This document shows positions 50,967 through 60,506 of a stretch of 64,000 nucleotides of DNA, piece after piece. Every line of letters starts with the position of its first letter. The stretch's first letter is position 1. The notes beneath the pieces were generated by a model. The model made no database searches and was not told where the DNA came from. It was given only the letters and a program-made list of their open reading frames with translations. Source of the DNA: UBA1161 sp002311745 (GTDB lineage Bacteria > Planctomycetota > Phycisphaerae > Tepidisphaerales > Tepidisphaeraceae); contig JBEKAB010000006.1 of the NCBI GenBank assembly GCA_050018415.1, positions 1 through 64,000 on the forward strand, in the 5' to 3' direction. The position numbers were made by a program, and so were the translations under genes.

Positions 50967-52562
50967 TCACCGCGGCTGCGCCGCCGGAGGCGTTGGCGCA
51001 TTGGCCGCGGCGAGCTCCCATCCGCCGCCCAGGGCCTTGTACAACGCCACCAGGTCCGTGGAGATGGCGCTGTCGCTCTGGGCCAGCACCATTTGCGTTT
51101 CAAACAGCGATCGCTGCGTGTCCAGCACGACCAGGAAATCGACGACGCCGCGCTGATACTGCTGGCGGGCCAGGCTCACCGCCTGCTGGGAGGCGTCGAC
51201 GGCATCGGCCAGGGCGTTGCGGCGAAGCTGCTCGGTGCGATACGCCGCCAGGGCGTCCTCCACTTCCTTCAGGGCGGATAGGACGGTCTGCTGGTAATTG
51301 GTCGCCGCCTGCTGGGCCAGCTCCTTTTGCACGGCGACGTTGGAGCGGATTTTGCCGGCGTCGAAGATCGGCCAGGTCACGCCAGGGTTGAGGGCGAAAT
51401 AGCGGCTGCTCCATTCGGCCAGGTTGTGGACTTTGGAACTGTCCAGGCCGAAGGAGCCGGTGAGGGTGAACTTGGGATACAGATCGGCGGTGGCGACGCC
51501 GATGCGCGCCGTGGCGGCGGCGAGCTGGCGTTCGGCGCGGCGGATGTCGGGCCGGCGGCGCAGCAGATCGGCGGGCACGCCAAGCGGAACGGCCGGCGGC
51601 GCCGGCGGGATCGGCGCGGCGGCGGTCAATTCGGCGGCCAGGGCATCCGGGTCCTGGCCCAAGAGAATTCCCAATTCGTGGATGTAGAGGCGGATGGAGG
51701 CGTCCAGAGCAGGGAGGGTGGCGGCCGTGGTGGCGACCTGGGCGGCTTCGCGGGCCACGTCCAATTCGGTGACGAACCCGGCGCGGTAGCGCGATCGCGT
51801 CAGCTCCAGCGTCTCCTGCTGGGATTGAAGATTGTCGGTAGCGATCTGCATCTGGCGTTGGGCGCTGCGCAGGTCGATGTAATTGCGGGCGACCTCGGCG
51901 ACCAGAGAGACGAGCAGGTCGCGGCGATCCTCCAGGGCGGCGGCGGTGTCGGCGTCGGCGGCCTCGATGGAGCGCCGCACGCCGCCGAAAACGTCCAGTT
52001 CCCACGAGGCGTCAAACCCAGCCTGGTAAAGCTGAGTTTCGACGCCGGGAAACCCGCCTTGGCCCAAGGGGCTGAGCGGAACAGAGGGGGTGGAGGCGAC
52101 CGAAGCGCTGCCGCCCTGAGCCGCGGCGGCAGACACCACGGCAGGCCGCACGGTGGGCGTGGCCGCCGGGCCGGCAGCCCCGCCAAAGGCGCCCAGGGGA
52201 ATCGTGACGTTCTTGCTGCCGCGGGCGTTTTGATAGCCGCCGGAGGTATTGACGGTGGGGAACAGCTCCGACCCGACGACGCCGCGCTGCGCCCGGGCCT
52301 GGCGCAAGCGCGATTCGGCGTTTTTCAGATCCAGGTTGTTCTTAATCGCCCGCTGGATCAGCCCATCCAATTCCGGGTCGTGGAAGGCGGACCACCATTG
52401 GATCAGCGCGGTTGGCGCGGCGGAGGCCGAAGGTGCGGCAATCGGCTCGCCGTAGGCGGATTTGACGGTGATCTGCGGAGGATGGTAATCGGGACCGACT
52501 TCGCAGCCGGCGGCCGTCAGGACGGCCGCCAGCGCCGCCGAGAAGATTTTTTTATGTGCCAT
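50967..52562 (-). CDS. Outer-membrane efflux lipoprotein (TolC/NodT-type OMF)
   Basis: 531 residues from the ATG at 52562 with GGGAGAG upstream. A lipoprotein signal ends in LTAAGC followed by EVGPDYHPP, the hallmark CxVGPDYxxP of NodT-family channels. Two OEP repeats follow (about 85-290 and 300-510) with long helices such as RQARAQRGVVGSELFPTVNT and LPPRARRPDIRRAE-like wording in the second half. A Gly/Ala/Pro insert near 125-180 lengthens the protein. It is the exit duct for the HlyD-type partner just upstream. Confidence 0.88.
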   Translation of the reverse strand: MAHKKIFSAALAAVLTAAGCEVGPDYHPPQITVKSAYGEPIAAPSASAAPTALIQWWSAFHDPELDGLIQRAIKNNLDLKNAESRLRQARAQRGVVGSELFPTVNTSGGYQNARGSKNVTIPLGAFGGAAGPAATPTVRPAVVSAAAAQGGSASVASTPSVPLSPLGQGGFPGVETQLYQAGFDASWELDVFGGVRRSIEAADADTAAALEDRRDLLVSLVAEVARNYIDLRSAQRQMQIATDNLQSQQETLELTRSRYRAGFVTELDVAREAAQVATTAATLPALDASIRLYIHELGILLGQDPDALAAELTAAAPIPPAPPAVPLGVPADLLRRRPDIRRAERQLAAATARIGVATADLYPKFTLTGSFGLDSSKVHNLAEWSSRYFALNPGVTWPIFDAGKIRSNVAVQKELAQQAATNYQQTVLSALKEVEDALAAYRTEQLRRNALADAVDASQQAVSLARQQYQRGVVDFLVVLDTQRSLFETQMVLAQSDSAISTDLVALYKALGGGWELAAANAPTPPAAQPR

Positions 52563-52618
52563 GAGTCTCTCCCGCTGATGACGAGGCATGCATACGCCCA
52601 CGATCTTGTGGCGCACCG

Positions 52619-53743
52619 CTACTTGACTTTCACTTCGGGGTCCACGGACATGCCGGGGACCAGCAGATGATTCAGGTCATCGTTCTGCCCCGGATCCAGG
52701 ACGATCTTGACCGGCACGCGCTGCACGACCTTGACGTAATTGCCGGTGGCGTTTTCCGGCGGAAGAAGGGAGAAGCGTGCGCCCGTGCCGTTCTGGATGC
52801 TCTGCACCTTTCCGCGCAGCTTGCGGCCGGGATAGGCATCCACGGAAATGTCCACCGCCTGCCCCGGCCAGATGTGATCGAGCTGCGTCTCCTTGAAATT
52901 GGCGGTGACCCACACGTCGGTGGGCACGAGGGCCAGCAGCGGCTGGTCCACCTGCACGTACATGCCAAGCTCGACGTTCTTGTGCGTGACCAGCCCGTCG
53001 ACCGCGGCGCGGATCGTGCAATAATCGAGATTGTTCTTGGCCTGCTGCAGCGCCCCGCGTGCGGTCTGCAGATCCCCCTGGGCGGTTTGCAGAGCCATTT
53101 GTGCGTGGATCACCTTGGCCTTGGCGGCGGTGAGCTTGGCCCTGGCCTGTTGCACCTGGGCGGCGGTGGATTTCTGGGCGGCGGTGGCGTTGTCCATCTG
53201 CTGCTTGGAACGCGCCCGCTCATCCAGACCCAGAAATCGCTGAAAATCCTGATCAGCGTTCTGGGCGTTGGTCTGGGCGACGGCCAACTCCGCCTCGGCC
53301 TGGCCGACGTCGGCGTTGGCCACGTCCACCTGGGCGGTGGCCTCCTGCAACTTGCCCCCGGACGCGGCCAAATTGCCCTGCGCTTGCGTCAGCGCCGCCT
53401 GGAAATCGCGCTGGTCCAACTCCACCAGCAAATCGCCCTTTTTCACGACGCTGTTGTCGTCGACGTAAACCTGCTTGACCATGGCGGAGACCTGGGGACT
53501 GATGGCCACCACGTGCCCGTCGATGAACGCGTCGTCCGTGGATTCGTACTTGCGGGATTGCCACCAATACACCAAGACGACCAGGAGCACGACGAGGGCG
53601 GCCGCGATCAGACCGAGGACCAGGGCCGGGCGGCGATGCACGGGCTGCGGAGGCGCCTGGTTGTCGGCGGCGCGATTGTCGGCGTCATTGCGCTGGGCTT
53701 GGAGGTCGTTGGCGCCGGCGCGGCCTTTGTTCAACGCGGTCAT
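52619..53743 (-). CDS. HlyD/EmrA-type membrane fusion protein
   Basis: 374 residues. One membrane helix (about 41-62), then YESTDDAFIDGHVVAISPQV, the EmrA-type entry into the lipoyl half-motif, VDDNSVVKKGDLLVELDQRD, a long helical hairpin (about 115-215, rich in Ala, Gln) and the second lipoyl half with IRAAVDGLVTHKNVELGMYV. It bridges an inner-membrane pump and the outer-membrane channel coded next. No pump gene (EmrB or RND) is adjacent, which is unusual. Confidence 0.87.
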   Translation of the reverse strand: MTALNKGRAGANDLQAQRNDADNRAADNQAPPQPVHRRPALVLGLIAAALVVLLVVLVYWWQSRKYESTDDAFIDGHVVAISPQVSAMVKQVYVDDNSVVKKGDLLVELDQRDFQAALTQAQGNLAASGGKLQEATAQVDVANADVGQAEAELAVAQTNAQNADQDFQRFLGLDERARSKQQMDNATAAQKSTAAQVQQARAKLTAAKAKVIHAQMALQTAQGDLQTARGALQQAKNNLDYCTIRAAVDGLVTHKNVELGMYVQVDQPLLALVPTDVWVTANFKETQLDHIWPGQAVDISVDAYPGRKLRGKVQSIQNGTGARFSLLPPENATGNYVKVVQRVPVKIVLDPGQNDDLNHLLVPGMSVDPEVKVK

Positions 53744-53858
53744 AGAGCGTTCCGCTTTTTCTTAAGTCGCATGGTACTATAGAGACGCTGGCATGGATCA
53801 ACCAGTGACGTCTGGACAGCCGCCAGCGAAAGCCGACCCGCGCCGTTTTGTCCTGTCC

Positions 53859-54278
53859 TTACGTGCGAGCGCGCAAGAGCAAAACCGGCACCTCAACGCG
53901 ATGCTGCACCCGGCTGGCCGTGATCCCGTGAATCAAATCGCTGAGGAACCGATGGCCGTGCGTGCTCATGGCGATCAGATCACACCCCTCCTGCTCGACC
54001 CAGCGGACGATCTCGGTCACGGGATCGCCGTAGGCGAGTTTGGCTTCGACCTTGAGTCCCTCGGCGGCCAGTTCGGCGCGGATGCGTTCCAAATAGGCGC
54101 GGTCTTCCTGCACTTCGTCGCTGACGGCATCGGGACCGTAGGTGCGGGCGGCCCAGCCGTCGGCCACGTGCAACAGCACGATGCGGCTGCCCAGCAGCCG
54201 CGCCAGCGGACGCACGTGGTCCAGAATGGCCCGGTCCGTCGGCGTCGTGTCCAGCGTGATGAGGATTTTGCCGTACAT
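53859..54278 (-). CDS. UspA-type universal stress protein
   Basis: 139 residues from the ATG at 54278, typical Usp length. MYGKILITLDTTPTDRAILD, then GDPVTEIVRWVEQEGCDLIAM and STHGHRFLSDLIHGITASRV, match the Usp fold. In ATP-binding members the last motif is GxxGxxxxxxxxxG(S/T); here the first Gly is Ser and the last pair is Gly-Ile, so ATP binding may be lost. Role: stress survival, details unknown. Confidence 0.82.
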   Translation of the reverse strand: MYGKILITLDTTPTDRAILDHVRPLARLLGSRIVLLHVADGWAARTYGPDAVSDEVQEDRAYLERIRAELAAEGLKVEAKLAYGDPVTEIVRWVEQEGCDLIAMSTHGHRFLSDLIHGITASRVQHRVEVPVLLLRART

Positions 54279-54312
54279 CGCGCCCTGGCCTTTCGAGCGG
54301 CGAGACGCTTTC

Positions 54313-55200
54313 CTAGGTGTCGTGCGGCGGCGCGGGGGCCGGATCGTCTTCAACGGTCACGGATTTGACCACGTCCTGGGCCGAGGTTTGCCGCCCGATC
54401 GCCGCCTTCAGGTTCGACTTGGGATGCGGCTCTTTCCTCTCCTTGACCTTGTGCACCGCCAGCTCCACGGGCAGGTCATCCGGAATGTACAAAATCCGCC
54501 GGCAACTGGGACAAAAGACCAACTCGTCCCGTGAGTGCAACTTGTTGTAAATGTCCGTCACCAGGTCCATGTTGCAGGCGGTGCAGACGTACTCCTCGCG
54601 GCGACGATCCGGCTTGGCGATCGCCGCCATCGCGTCGGTGTCGTATCTTTCCGCCAGACGCTCGTAGGCGTCGCGGGCCCGCGGCGGGACGGCCTCGGCG
54701 GTGGCCCGCCGACCGGGATGCAACGCCTCGATCTCCCTCTGCAACTGCGCCACCCGCTGGCCAATCTCACCCTGCATCTCCACCAGCTTCGCGTTCTCCG
54801 CCTCCAGCGATCTGCCCAGCTCGGCCGTCTCGGCGCCCAGTTTTTCGATCGCCTCCAGCGCCGCCAGAAGCTGATCCTCCATCTTGGCCTTATCCACCTT
54901 CTCGGTGTTGATCTCGACCAGAAAGGTTTGGTATTCGCGATTGGTCTTGGCGTTCTGCTGCTGGGTGCGCAGGCGGTCGATGTGGGCGTCGCGGGTCTTG
55001 ACGTCCAGGTCGAGCTGGGCGGCTTGGCTCTGCTGCTCCCGGAGCTTGGCTTGGCCCAAACGCAGGCGCTCGGAAATCTCGGCGGTCTTGCGCTCCTGGA
55101 TGCGGACGTTCTTGCTGACCGCATCCAGGCGGGCCTGCGCTTGGCGCAGCTTCTGATCGGCTTGATACAGCTTGACTAGGGCAACGTTGGTTGGACCCAT
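54313..55200 (-). CDS. Coiled-coil protein with C4 zinc ribbon (CT398-like)
   Basis: 295 residues from the ATG at 55200; the long frame upstream is antisense to the Gfo gene and is rejected. Residues about 5-165 form a continuous coiled coil (LYQADQKLRQAQARLDAVSK, LREQQSQAAQLDLDVKTRDA). From about 205, CTACNMDLV and CPSCRRIL make a four-cysteine zinc ribbon, followed by a charged tail. This matches chlamydial CT398-type proteins, thought to act in secretion or flagellar-type assemblies or in RpoN contact. The coiled coil plus ribbon layout is clear; the role is not. Confidence 0.75.
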   Translation of the reverse strand: MGPTNVALVKLYQADQKLRQAQARLDAVSKNVRIQERKTAEISERLRLGQAKLREQQSQAAQLDLDVKTRDAHIDRLRTQQQNAKTNREYQTFLVEINTEKVDKAKMEDQLLAALEAIEKLGAETAELGRSLEAENAKLVEMQGEIGQRVAQLQREIEALHPGRRATAEAVPPRARDAYERLAERYDTDAMAAIAKPDRRREEYVCTACNMDLVTDIYNKLHSRDELVFCPSCRRILYIPDDLPVELAVHKVKERKEPHPKSNLKAAIGRQTSAQDVVKSVTVEDDPAPAPPHDT

Positions 55201-55371
55201 AAGGCGATTCCTCGTACGACGTCCCTCATTATGGCCAAGGCGGCCTCCATGGAAAGGGGCAAAGCCACGGCAAGGGCGCCACGGTCGCGGCCCCCCCCGT
55301 GAAAATGCGGGTTCTGTGGGCTTCTTGTGCCGGCAGAGGCAATATTCTAGCATTCGCCCAAGGAGTATTTC

Positions 55372-56430
55372 ATGTCGCGTGAATGGCGCTGTGCGGTGAT
55401 CGGAACGGGAATGATCGGCGAATGGCACGTGCGGATGATACCGCAGCTTCCCCATTGCCGGCTCGTGGCGGTGTGCGACAACGATCCGAACAGGACCAAG
55501 GCCGCCATGGAAAAGTGCAATGTCACCGCGCCGGTCTACGGCGACATGGAGGAAATGTTCGCCAAGGAGCAGATCGACTCGGTGCACCTGTGCACGCCCA
55601 GCGGCCAGCACCTGGAGCAGGCCCAGCTTGCCATGCGGCAAGGGAAAAACGTGATCGTGGAAAAGCCGATGGAAATCCACCCGGATAGAGTCGATCAGAT
55701 GGTGCAAGCCGCCCGGAAATACGGCGTGAAACTGGCGGGGATTTTTCAGAATCGCTGGAACCCGGCCAATCGAGCCATCCGCGACGCGGTGGCGCAGGGT
55801 CGATTCGGCCGGCTGGCGTGGGCGGGATCGTTCACGCCCTGGTATCGGCCGGACAAGTATTACCAGGCCGGCGGATGGCGCGGCACCTGGAAACTGGACG
55901 GAGGCGGCGCTGTCATGAACCAGGGCGTACACCAGTTGGACCTCATGCAGTGGATCGTCGGGCCGGTCAAGACCGTCTGCGCTTTCGCCTCCAGCCGCAT
56001 CCACGCCAGCATCGAAGTGGAAGACACCCTGAGCTGCGCCCTGCAGTTCGAGAACGGCGCCTTTGGCAGTTACCTGGCCACGACGGCGATGTTTCCCGGA
56101 TCGCCGACGCGATTGGAAGTGGGCGGCGAGTTCGGCACCGCCATCAGCGAAAACGGGCTGAAGCGATTCGAGTTCAAGGAAGAACAGCCGCAAGACAAGC
56201 CGTTGCTCGAGCAACTCAGCCCGGCCCTGGCGAAAAATAGCGGCGGAGGCAAGAACCCCACCGATGTCACCCAGGACCTGCACGGCCAAAACCTGCTGCA
56301 CATCTACCAGGCTTGGGAGAATGGCCAGGAAGCCGAAACCTCGGGCCCGGAGTCGCGCAAGGCCGTGGCCATCGTCCATGCCATGTACCGGTCGGTCCGC
56401 AAAAACGGCGCACCCGTCGACGTGAAGTAA
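55372..56430 (+). CDS. Gfo/Idh/MocA-family oxidoreductase
   Basis: 352 residues. The N-terminal Rossmann domain has IGTGMIGEWHVRMI and VHLCTPSGQHLEQAQLAM; VEKPMEIHPDRVDQMVQAA contains the EKP motif with the conserved Lys. The C-terminal alpha/beta domain has GGGAVMNQGVHQLDLMQWI (the catalytic His region). These enzymes oxidise or reduce sugars or sugar derivatives with NAD(P). AAGGAG precedes the ATG. An intrinsic terminator lies downstream at 56561. Many paralogues occur in planctomycetes. Confidence 0.92.
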   Translation: MSREWRCAVIGTGMIGEWHVRMIPQLPHCRLVAVCDNDPNRTKAAMEKCNVTAPVYGDMEEMFAKEQIDSVHLCTPSGQHLEQAQLAMRQGKNVIVEKPMEIHPDRVDQMVQAARKYGVKLAGIFQNRWNPANRAIRDAVAQGRFGRLAWAGSFTPWYRPDKYYQAGGWRGTWKLDGGGAVMNQGVHQLDLMQWIVGPVKTVCAFASSRIHASIEVEDTLSCALQFENGAFGSYLATTAMFPGSPTRLEVGGEFGTAISENGLKRFEFKEEQPQDKPLLEQLSPALAKNSGGGKNPTDVTQDLHGQNLLHIYQAWENGQEAETSGPESRKAVAIVHAMYRSVRKNGAPVDVK

Positions 56431-56560
56431 TCCACACGCCTCGATGCCACCCAGCAAACGGAGGGAGAATTGAGAATTTAAATTCGCGAGCGGGCCCTGA
56501 AACTTTTGGCCGGCTGGCGGGTTTAAACGATGTACTCACTTTTTTCTCCTCCTACGCGAG

Positions 56561-56602
56561 AACTTGCCGGTGGCGCGCAAACGTGCCGGCAAGTTTTTTA
56601 TT
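56561..56602 (+). terminator. Intrinsic terminator after the Gfo/Idh gene
   Basis: AACTTGCCGG and CCGGCAAGTT form a 10-bp stem with a 15-base loop, followed by TTTTATTT, ending 21 bp before the convergent CBS gene stop. Confidence 0.85.
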
Positions 56603-56622
56603 TGTAGTAACTTAGGAATGAT

Positions 56623-57063
56623 TCATGCACGGCCGTAGATGTATTCGGTCAGTTGCTCGACGGTCTTTCGCTGGGCGTGGGCGTAGAAGGCGTTCAGATC
56701 GCCGATGGAAATCAGCCCGTGCAGCTTCCCATCGGCATCACAGACCGGCAAGTGGCGGATGCGCTTCCGCTGCATCACGCCACTGGCCTCTTCCACGTCC
56801 GTGTGGGGCGGACAGCAGATCACCTCGGTGGTCATGACTTGAGCCACCGAAATCTCCTCCGGAAGACGCATTTTCGCCATGACGCGGCGCAGCACGTCGC
56901 GTTCGGTGAACATGCCGACGATGCGGCCTTCGCACATCACCACCAGGGCGCCGACCCGATGCTGGTTCATCCGCCGCACCGCCTCCAGAACCGTTGCGGT
57001 GGGCGAAATGCTGTAGATCCGCGAACCCTTGACGGCCAGAAGATCGGCAACTGTGGGCATCAA
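56623..57063 (-). CDS. Two-CBS-domain protein
   Basis: 146 residues made of two CBS domains: IYSISPTATVLEAVRRMNQH and GIMGMFTERDVLRR-like wording in the first, then ISVAQVMTTEVICCPPHTDV, EEASGVMQRKRIRHLPVCDA and LHGLISIGDLNAF in the second. Such stand-alone CBS pairs bind adenine nucleotides and regulate partner enzymes. Its start is 90 bp from der on the opposite strand. Confidence 0.9.
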   Translation of the reverse strand: MMPTVADLLAVKGSRIYSISPTATVLEAVRRMNQHRVGALVVMCEGRIVGMFTERDVLRRVMAKMRLPEEISVAQVMTTEVICCPPHTDVEEASGVMQRKRIRHLPVCDADGKLHGLISIGDLNAFYAHAQRKTVEQLTEYIYGRA

Positions 57064-57152
57064 CGACTCCTTGTTGTCGCCGCGAAGCTCCTCTCTTCTG
57101 TAGGCTGCGAATCGACCGCAGGCAACATTGTGAATAAAATCCCAATTCCCCT

Positions 57153-58574
57153 ATGCCGCAACTGCCCATGATCGCCATCGTCGGCCGCCCCAACGTCGGC
57201 AAAAGCTGCCTGCTCAACGGCCTGGCCGGGCGCCGCATCAGCATCGTGCAGGACTCACCCGGCGTGACGCGCGACCGCGTCTCCACACCCCTGCAGATCG
57301 GGCAGCATTACGTGGAGCTGGTGGACACCGGCGGTTTTGGCTTTGTCGATGCGGACCAATTGACGGACCACATCCGCCATCAGATCGACCTGGCGATGGC
57401 TCAGGCGGACCTGGTGCTGCTGGTGGTGGATTGCCAATCCGGGCTGACGACGGGCGACGCGGAGATCGCCGCCCTGCTGCGCAAACGCGGGATCAAGACC
57501 GTCCTGGTGGCCAACAAGGCGGATGGCCCCAAGTCGGATGTTGCCCTGGGGGATTTTGCCCGGTTGGGATTTGGCACGCCCATCGGCGTCTCCGCCCTCC
57601 ACCTGCGGAATCTCGACCAGGTGATCGACGCCATCGCCAAGAACGTCGATCTGTCGCAGGCGCCGCGGGAAATGCCGCAGCCGGCGATGCTCGTGGCGAT
57701 CGTCGGCAAACGCAACGCCGGCAAGAGCACGCTGGTCAACGCCATCGCGGCCCTGTACGAGGGGGACGCCGACCGCGTGATCGTGGCCGAAACGCCCGGC
57801 ACCACCCGCGACAGCATCGACGTGCGCCTGGAAAAAGAGGGCAAGACGCTGATCGTGATCGACACCGCCGGGGTGCGAAAGAAGCGGCAGATGGTTGCCC
57901 GCGACATCGAGTTCTACAGTTTCCACCGCGCCCAGCGCTCGATCCGCCGGGCGGACGTGGTGCTGATGCTCATCGACGCCGCAACGCCCATCAGCGAGCC
58001 GGACAAGAAGCTGGGCCGATACATCGCCGAGCAGTTCAAGCCGGTCCTGCTGGTGGTCAACAAGTGGGATGTAGCGCGGGAAAAAATCGAGCGGGATGGC
58101 AAGCCGGTCGACGACGTTCATCTCATGGAGGAATTCCGGCAGTACCTGGATGCCGAGCTGCCCTTTGTGGATTATGCGCCCATCGCGTTTATCACGGCCA
58201 AGGAAGGCAAGAACGTCCAGGTGGTTTTAGACAAGGCCCAGCACCTGTTCGCTCAATCCAACACGCGTTTGACGACGGGGCAACTCAATCGCGTGGTCAG
58301 ACAGATCCTGGAGGAGAAACATCCCAGCACGCCCAGCGGCCGCCTGGCGCGGATTTATTACGCGACGCAAACGGACGTGGCGCCGCCGACCATCGTGCTG
58401 TTCGTGAACCATCCGAAATATCTGAACGATTCGTACCAGCGGTTCATGATCAATCGTTTTCGCGAATTGCTGCCGTACCCCGAGGTGCCGATGCGCCTGC
58501 TGGTCCGTGGCCGCCAGGGCCGGCCCGGCAAGTCGCTGGACGGAACCGACGAGCAACAATCGGATTTGGGTTGA
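57153..58574 (+). CDS. der: Ribosome-assembly GTPase Der (EngA)
   Basis: 473 residues. Two GTPase domains in tandem: first P-loop GRPNVGKSCLLNGLAG (about 10-25) with DTGGFGFVDAD and NKAD; second P-loop GKRNAGKSTLVNAIAALYEG with DTAGVRKKRQ and NKWD. A C-terminal KH-like domain ends the protein (RIYYATQTDVAPPTIVLFVN). Der helps 50S assembly. The second P-loop has Lys-Arg-Asn-Ala in place of the usual Arg-Pro-Asn-Val. Confidence 0.94.
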   Translation: MPQLPMIAIVGRPNVGKSCLLNGLAGRRISIVQDSPGVTRDRVSTPLQIGQHYVELVDTGGFGFVDADQLTDHIRHQIDLAMAQADLVLLVVDCQSGLTTGDAEIAALLRKRGIKTVLVANKADGPKSDVALGDFARLGFGTPIGVSALHLRNLDQVIDAIAKNVDLSQAPREMPQPAMLVAIVGKRNAGKSTLVNAIAALYEGDADRVIVAETPGTTRDSIDVRLEKEGKTLIVIDTAGVRKKRQMVARDIEFYSFHRAQRSIRRADVVLMLIDAATPISEPDKKLGRYIAEQFKPVLLVVNKWDVAREKIERDGKPVDDVHLMEEFRQYLDAELPFVDYAPIAFITAKEGKNVQVVLDKAQHLFAQSNTRLTTGQLNRVVRQILEEKHPSTPSGRLARIYYATQTDVAPPTIVLFVNHPKYLNDSYQRFMINRFRELLPYPEVPMRLLVRGRQGRPGKSLDGTDEQQSDLG

Positions 58575-59087
58575 ACAGACCCGCCGGCAAGGCGGGGCGC
58601 ACGATGGGCAAATCGCTGGATGAAACAACCGACGAAGAATTAGACGAGCTCCCGGGCCGCGAACCCTCGCGCTAAACGGAAGCTCAACGACCAGCGACAC
58701 CGCTCCCCCCTTCTAGAGCGTGTTCCATTTCCCGGATGAAAAACCTTTCCCACGGGCTTTCTATCTCGTTGCCGTCAAAAAATTTTTTGTGGCGTTTTTT
58801 ACGAACATGATTTCGCAAACGCGGAAAAAGGCGCCGACGTCCCCGACCGCACGCCATCTACGCTCTTGAAAGTTTCGGAAGGACTCAAGATTGTTCGCGA
58901 GCATCGCGCGGACCGGGGCGGCTGTTTGAAACAACCGGTTTTTGACGCAGGTGGATTCTGGGCGCGCCAGTTTCGTCCGAGAATATCGTTGTTCCTGCAA
59001 TTTTTGAGTGATAGAAGAACAACGGAATTGCCGTGGGCTGTGCGTGTCGGGATTTCACTTTTCATTCATGGCGAAAGGGGAGAGATC
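58575..59087. other. 513-bp gene-poor gap between der and PEP-CTERM gene 3
   Basis: A 23-codon frame at 58604-58675 starts MGKSLDETTDEELDELPG and echoes the der C terminus (GKSLDGTDEQQSDLG); I regard it as a possible partial duplication and do not call a gene. From 58740 the DNA is more AT-rich, with a run of A and T near 58778-58798. The promoter of the PEP-CTERM gene must lie here, but no clear boxes were found. Confidence 0.4.
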
Positions 59088-60122
59088 ATGTCGCGGATGC
59101 ACGGAGGATTGTTCGGTTCAATGCGCGGGCTGGGGGCGGCCAGTGGTCTGCTGATGCTCCGCCATTGGACGGGCGGCTCGGTAAAACTTTCATCAAGGCC
59201 AGCGGCAGACAATCACGCAACACACGACGCGAATTTTCCGGGCCGGCCCACCGACCCAAACCGCTGGCGGATGCTCCTGCTTCAATTGGCGACGGTCGCT
59301 CTGGCATTGTTGGCAATGCCCGCGCCATCGGATGCCCAGGTTACCCTGACGAGCGGCAACTCCACGGCGCTGGTCGACCCCACCGCGCAAGCTGGGATGT
59401 TTTACTGGGCTGTCCAGGGCCAAAACCAACTTCAGCAACAGTGGTTTTGGTACGGCATCGGCGGTGCTCCCCTCCACTCGATCGACACGATCAGCGCTCC
59501 ATTGATCACGACAAGCGGAACCAATGAGGCAACCGCGACCTACACCAGCCCAGGCAATTTCAGCGTCAGCATCGATTACACTTTGACCGGCGGCACCGTC
59601 CGGCCCGCCGGCCAATATGCCAACGCCGACCTCGGCGAGGCGATTAAAATCGTCAATCTTTCCGGAACCGCCCTGCCCTTCCATTTCTACGAATATTCGT
59701 ACTTCAACCTGGAAGGCGCCAGCAACGATACTGTCCAACTCGGAACCAATGTGGTTGGCAAGTACAACGATGCCTATCAATTCGATTCCACCTCCGCTTT
59801 GAGCGAAACCGTCGTGACCCCCGGCGCGGACCATGGCGAAGTCGCGCCTCTTGGCGCGACGCTGGCCAAACTAAACGGCGGGGGTCCGGTGGTTCTCGGT
59901 CCCCCCTTTTTTGCGGGTCCGCTTGGGCCAGGCGCCGTCACCTGGGCGTTCGAGTGGGATCTTGCTATTGCCCCCGGCGGCTCACCGATCATCAGCAAGG
60001 ATAAAAGCCTGAACGTCCTCGTCGTCCCCGAGCCATCCTCCCTGGCTTTGCTCTCCGCGGGGGTTGTCGCGCTGCTCCCCAGGAGGCGCCGCCGCGGGCG
60101 TGCAAAAGGGGAAATAACTTGA
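59088..60122 (+). CDS. PEP-CTERM sorting-domain exported protein (copy 3)
   Basis: 344 residues from the ATG at 59088, which has GGGGAGAG upstream. The hydrophobic export segment (MLLLQLATVALALLAMPAPS) lies at residues 62-81 behind an unusual 60-residue basic, Gly-rich leader; a start at 59271 would give a normal signal peptide but lacks a ribosome-binding site. The mature region is beta-rich (SVSIDYTLTGGTVRPAGQYA, FYEYSYFNLEGASNDT). The end VPEPSSLALLSAGVVALL plus a long basic RRRRRGR tail is a PEP-CTERM signal. No LuxR-type gene is next to this copy. Confidence 0.82.
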   Translation: MSRMHGGLFGSMRGLGAASGLLMLRHWTGGSVKLSSRPAADNHATHDANFPGRPTDPNRWRMLLLQLATVALALLAMPAPSDAQVTLTSGNSTALVDPTAQAGMFYWAVQGQNQLQQQWFWYGIGGAPLHSIDTISAPLITTSGTNEATATYTSPGNFSVSIDYTLTGGTVRPAGQYANADLGEAIKIVNLSGTALPFHFYEYSYFNLEGASNDTVQLGTNVVGKYNDAYQFDSTSALSETVVTPGADHGEVAPLGATLAKLNGGGPVVLGPPFFAGPLGPGAVTWAFEWDLAIAPGGSPIISKDKSLNVLVVPEPSSLALLSAGVVALLPRRRRRGRAKGEIT

Positions 60123-60362
60123 CTGTTCGGTAGTTAAATGCGATAATTAGTCTTCTGGACTGAGATGGTCGCCTCTCCCCCGGCAGGGGTTGGCTGTGGT
60201 GACTGAAACTGCAGCAGAAAGCCCCGTGCCGCCTGTTGCCGCAAGCAACCGTCAAAAGTCGGATGAAAATGCCCGGGCGAGTTCCGCCTATTGGGGCTTT
60301 TTCGTCCTGCTCGGGACGGCCCATCGGCCGCCGCGACGATCCGAAAATCTCGCGACAGCCGA

Positions 60363-60390
60363 TTGACAAGAAGGCAACTGTCGATACGAT
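60363..60390 (+). promoter_or_regulatory. Candidate 16S rRNA promoter
   Basis: TTGACA at 60363-60368, a 16-bp spacer and TACGAT at 60385-60390. It lies about 90 bp before the processing-stem arm and 510 bp before the mature 16S, a normal place for a ribosomal promoter. Confidence 0.55.
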
Positions 60391-60478
60391 CTGCCTCCCC
60401 GTCGCACCGGAGCAATCCCGCGACGGTCGAAGCGAAACCTGCCCAAAGTTGTTCATCGGCAGGTATTTATGAGAACGC

Positions 60479-60506
60479 TCTTTGACAAGTGAATAGTCGG
60501 ACAGCC
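60479..60506 (+). other. Left arm of the 16S processing stem
   Basis: TCTTTGACAAGTGAATAGTC and the following eight bases are complementary, at 27 of 28 positions, to 62518-62545 beyond the 16S 3' end. This is the long stem that RNase III cuts in pre-16S rRNA. Confidence 0.85.

Noticed and set aside
55201..56457. Upstream extension of the zinc-ribbon coiled-coil gene across the Gfo/Idh gene
   Set aside because: It is the antisense of a well-supported oxidoreductase. The real start, GPTNVALVKLYQADQK, is at 55200.
58604..58675. 23-codon frame MGKSLDETTDEELDELPG...
   Set aside because: It echoes the der C terminus 30 bp upstream and is too short; probably a partial duplication of the der tail.
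60482..60487. TTGACA in the 16S leader as a promoter
   Set aside because: There is no -10 box 15-19 bp downstream, and the sequence is part of the processing-stem arm, repeated in complement after the 16S gene.
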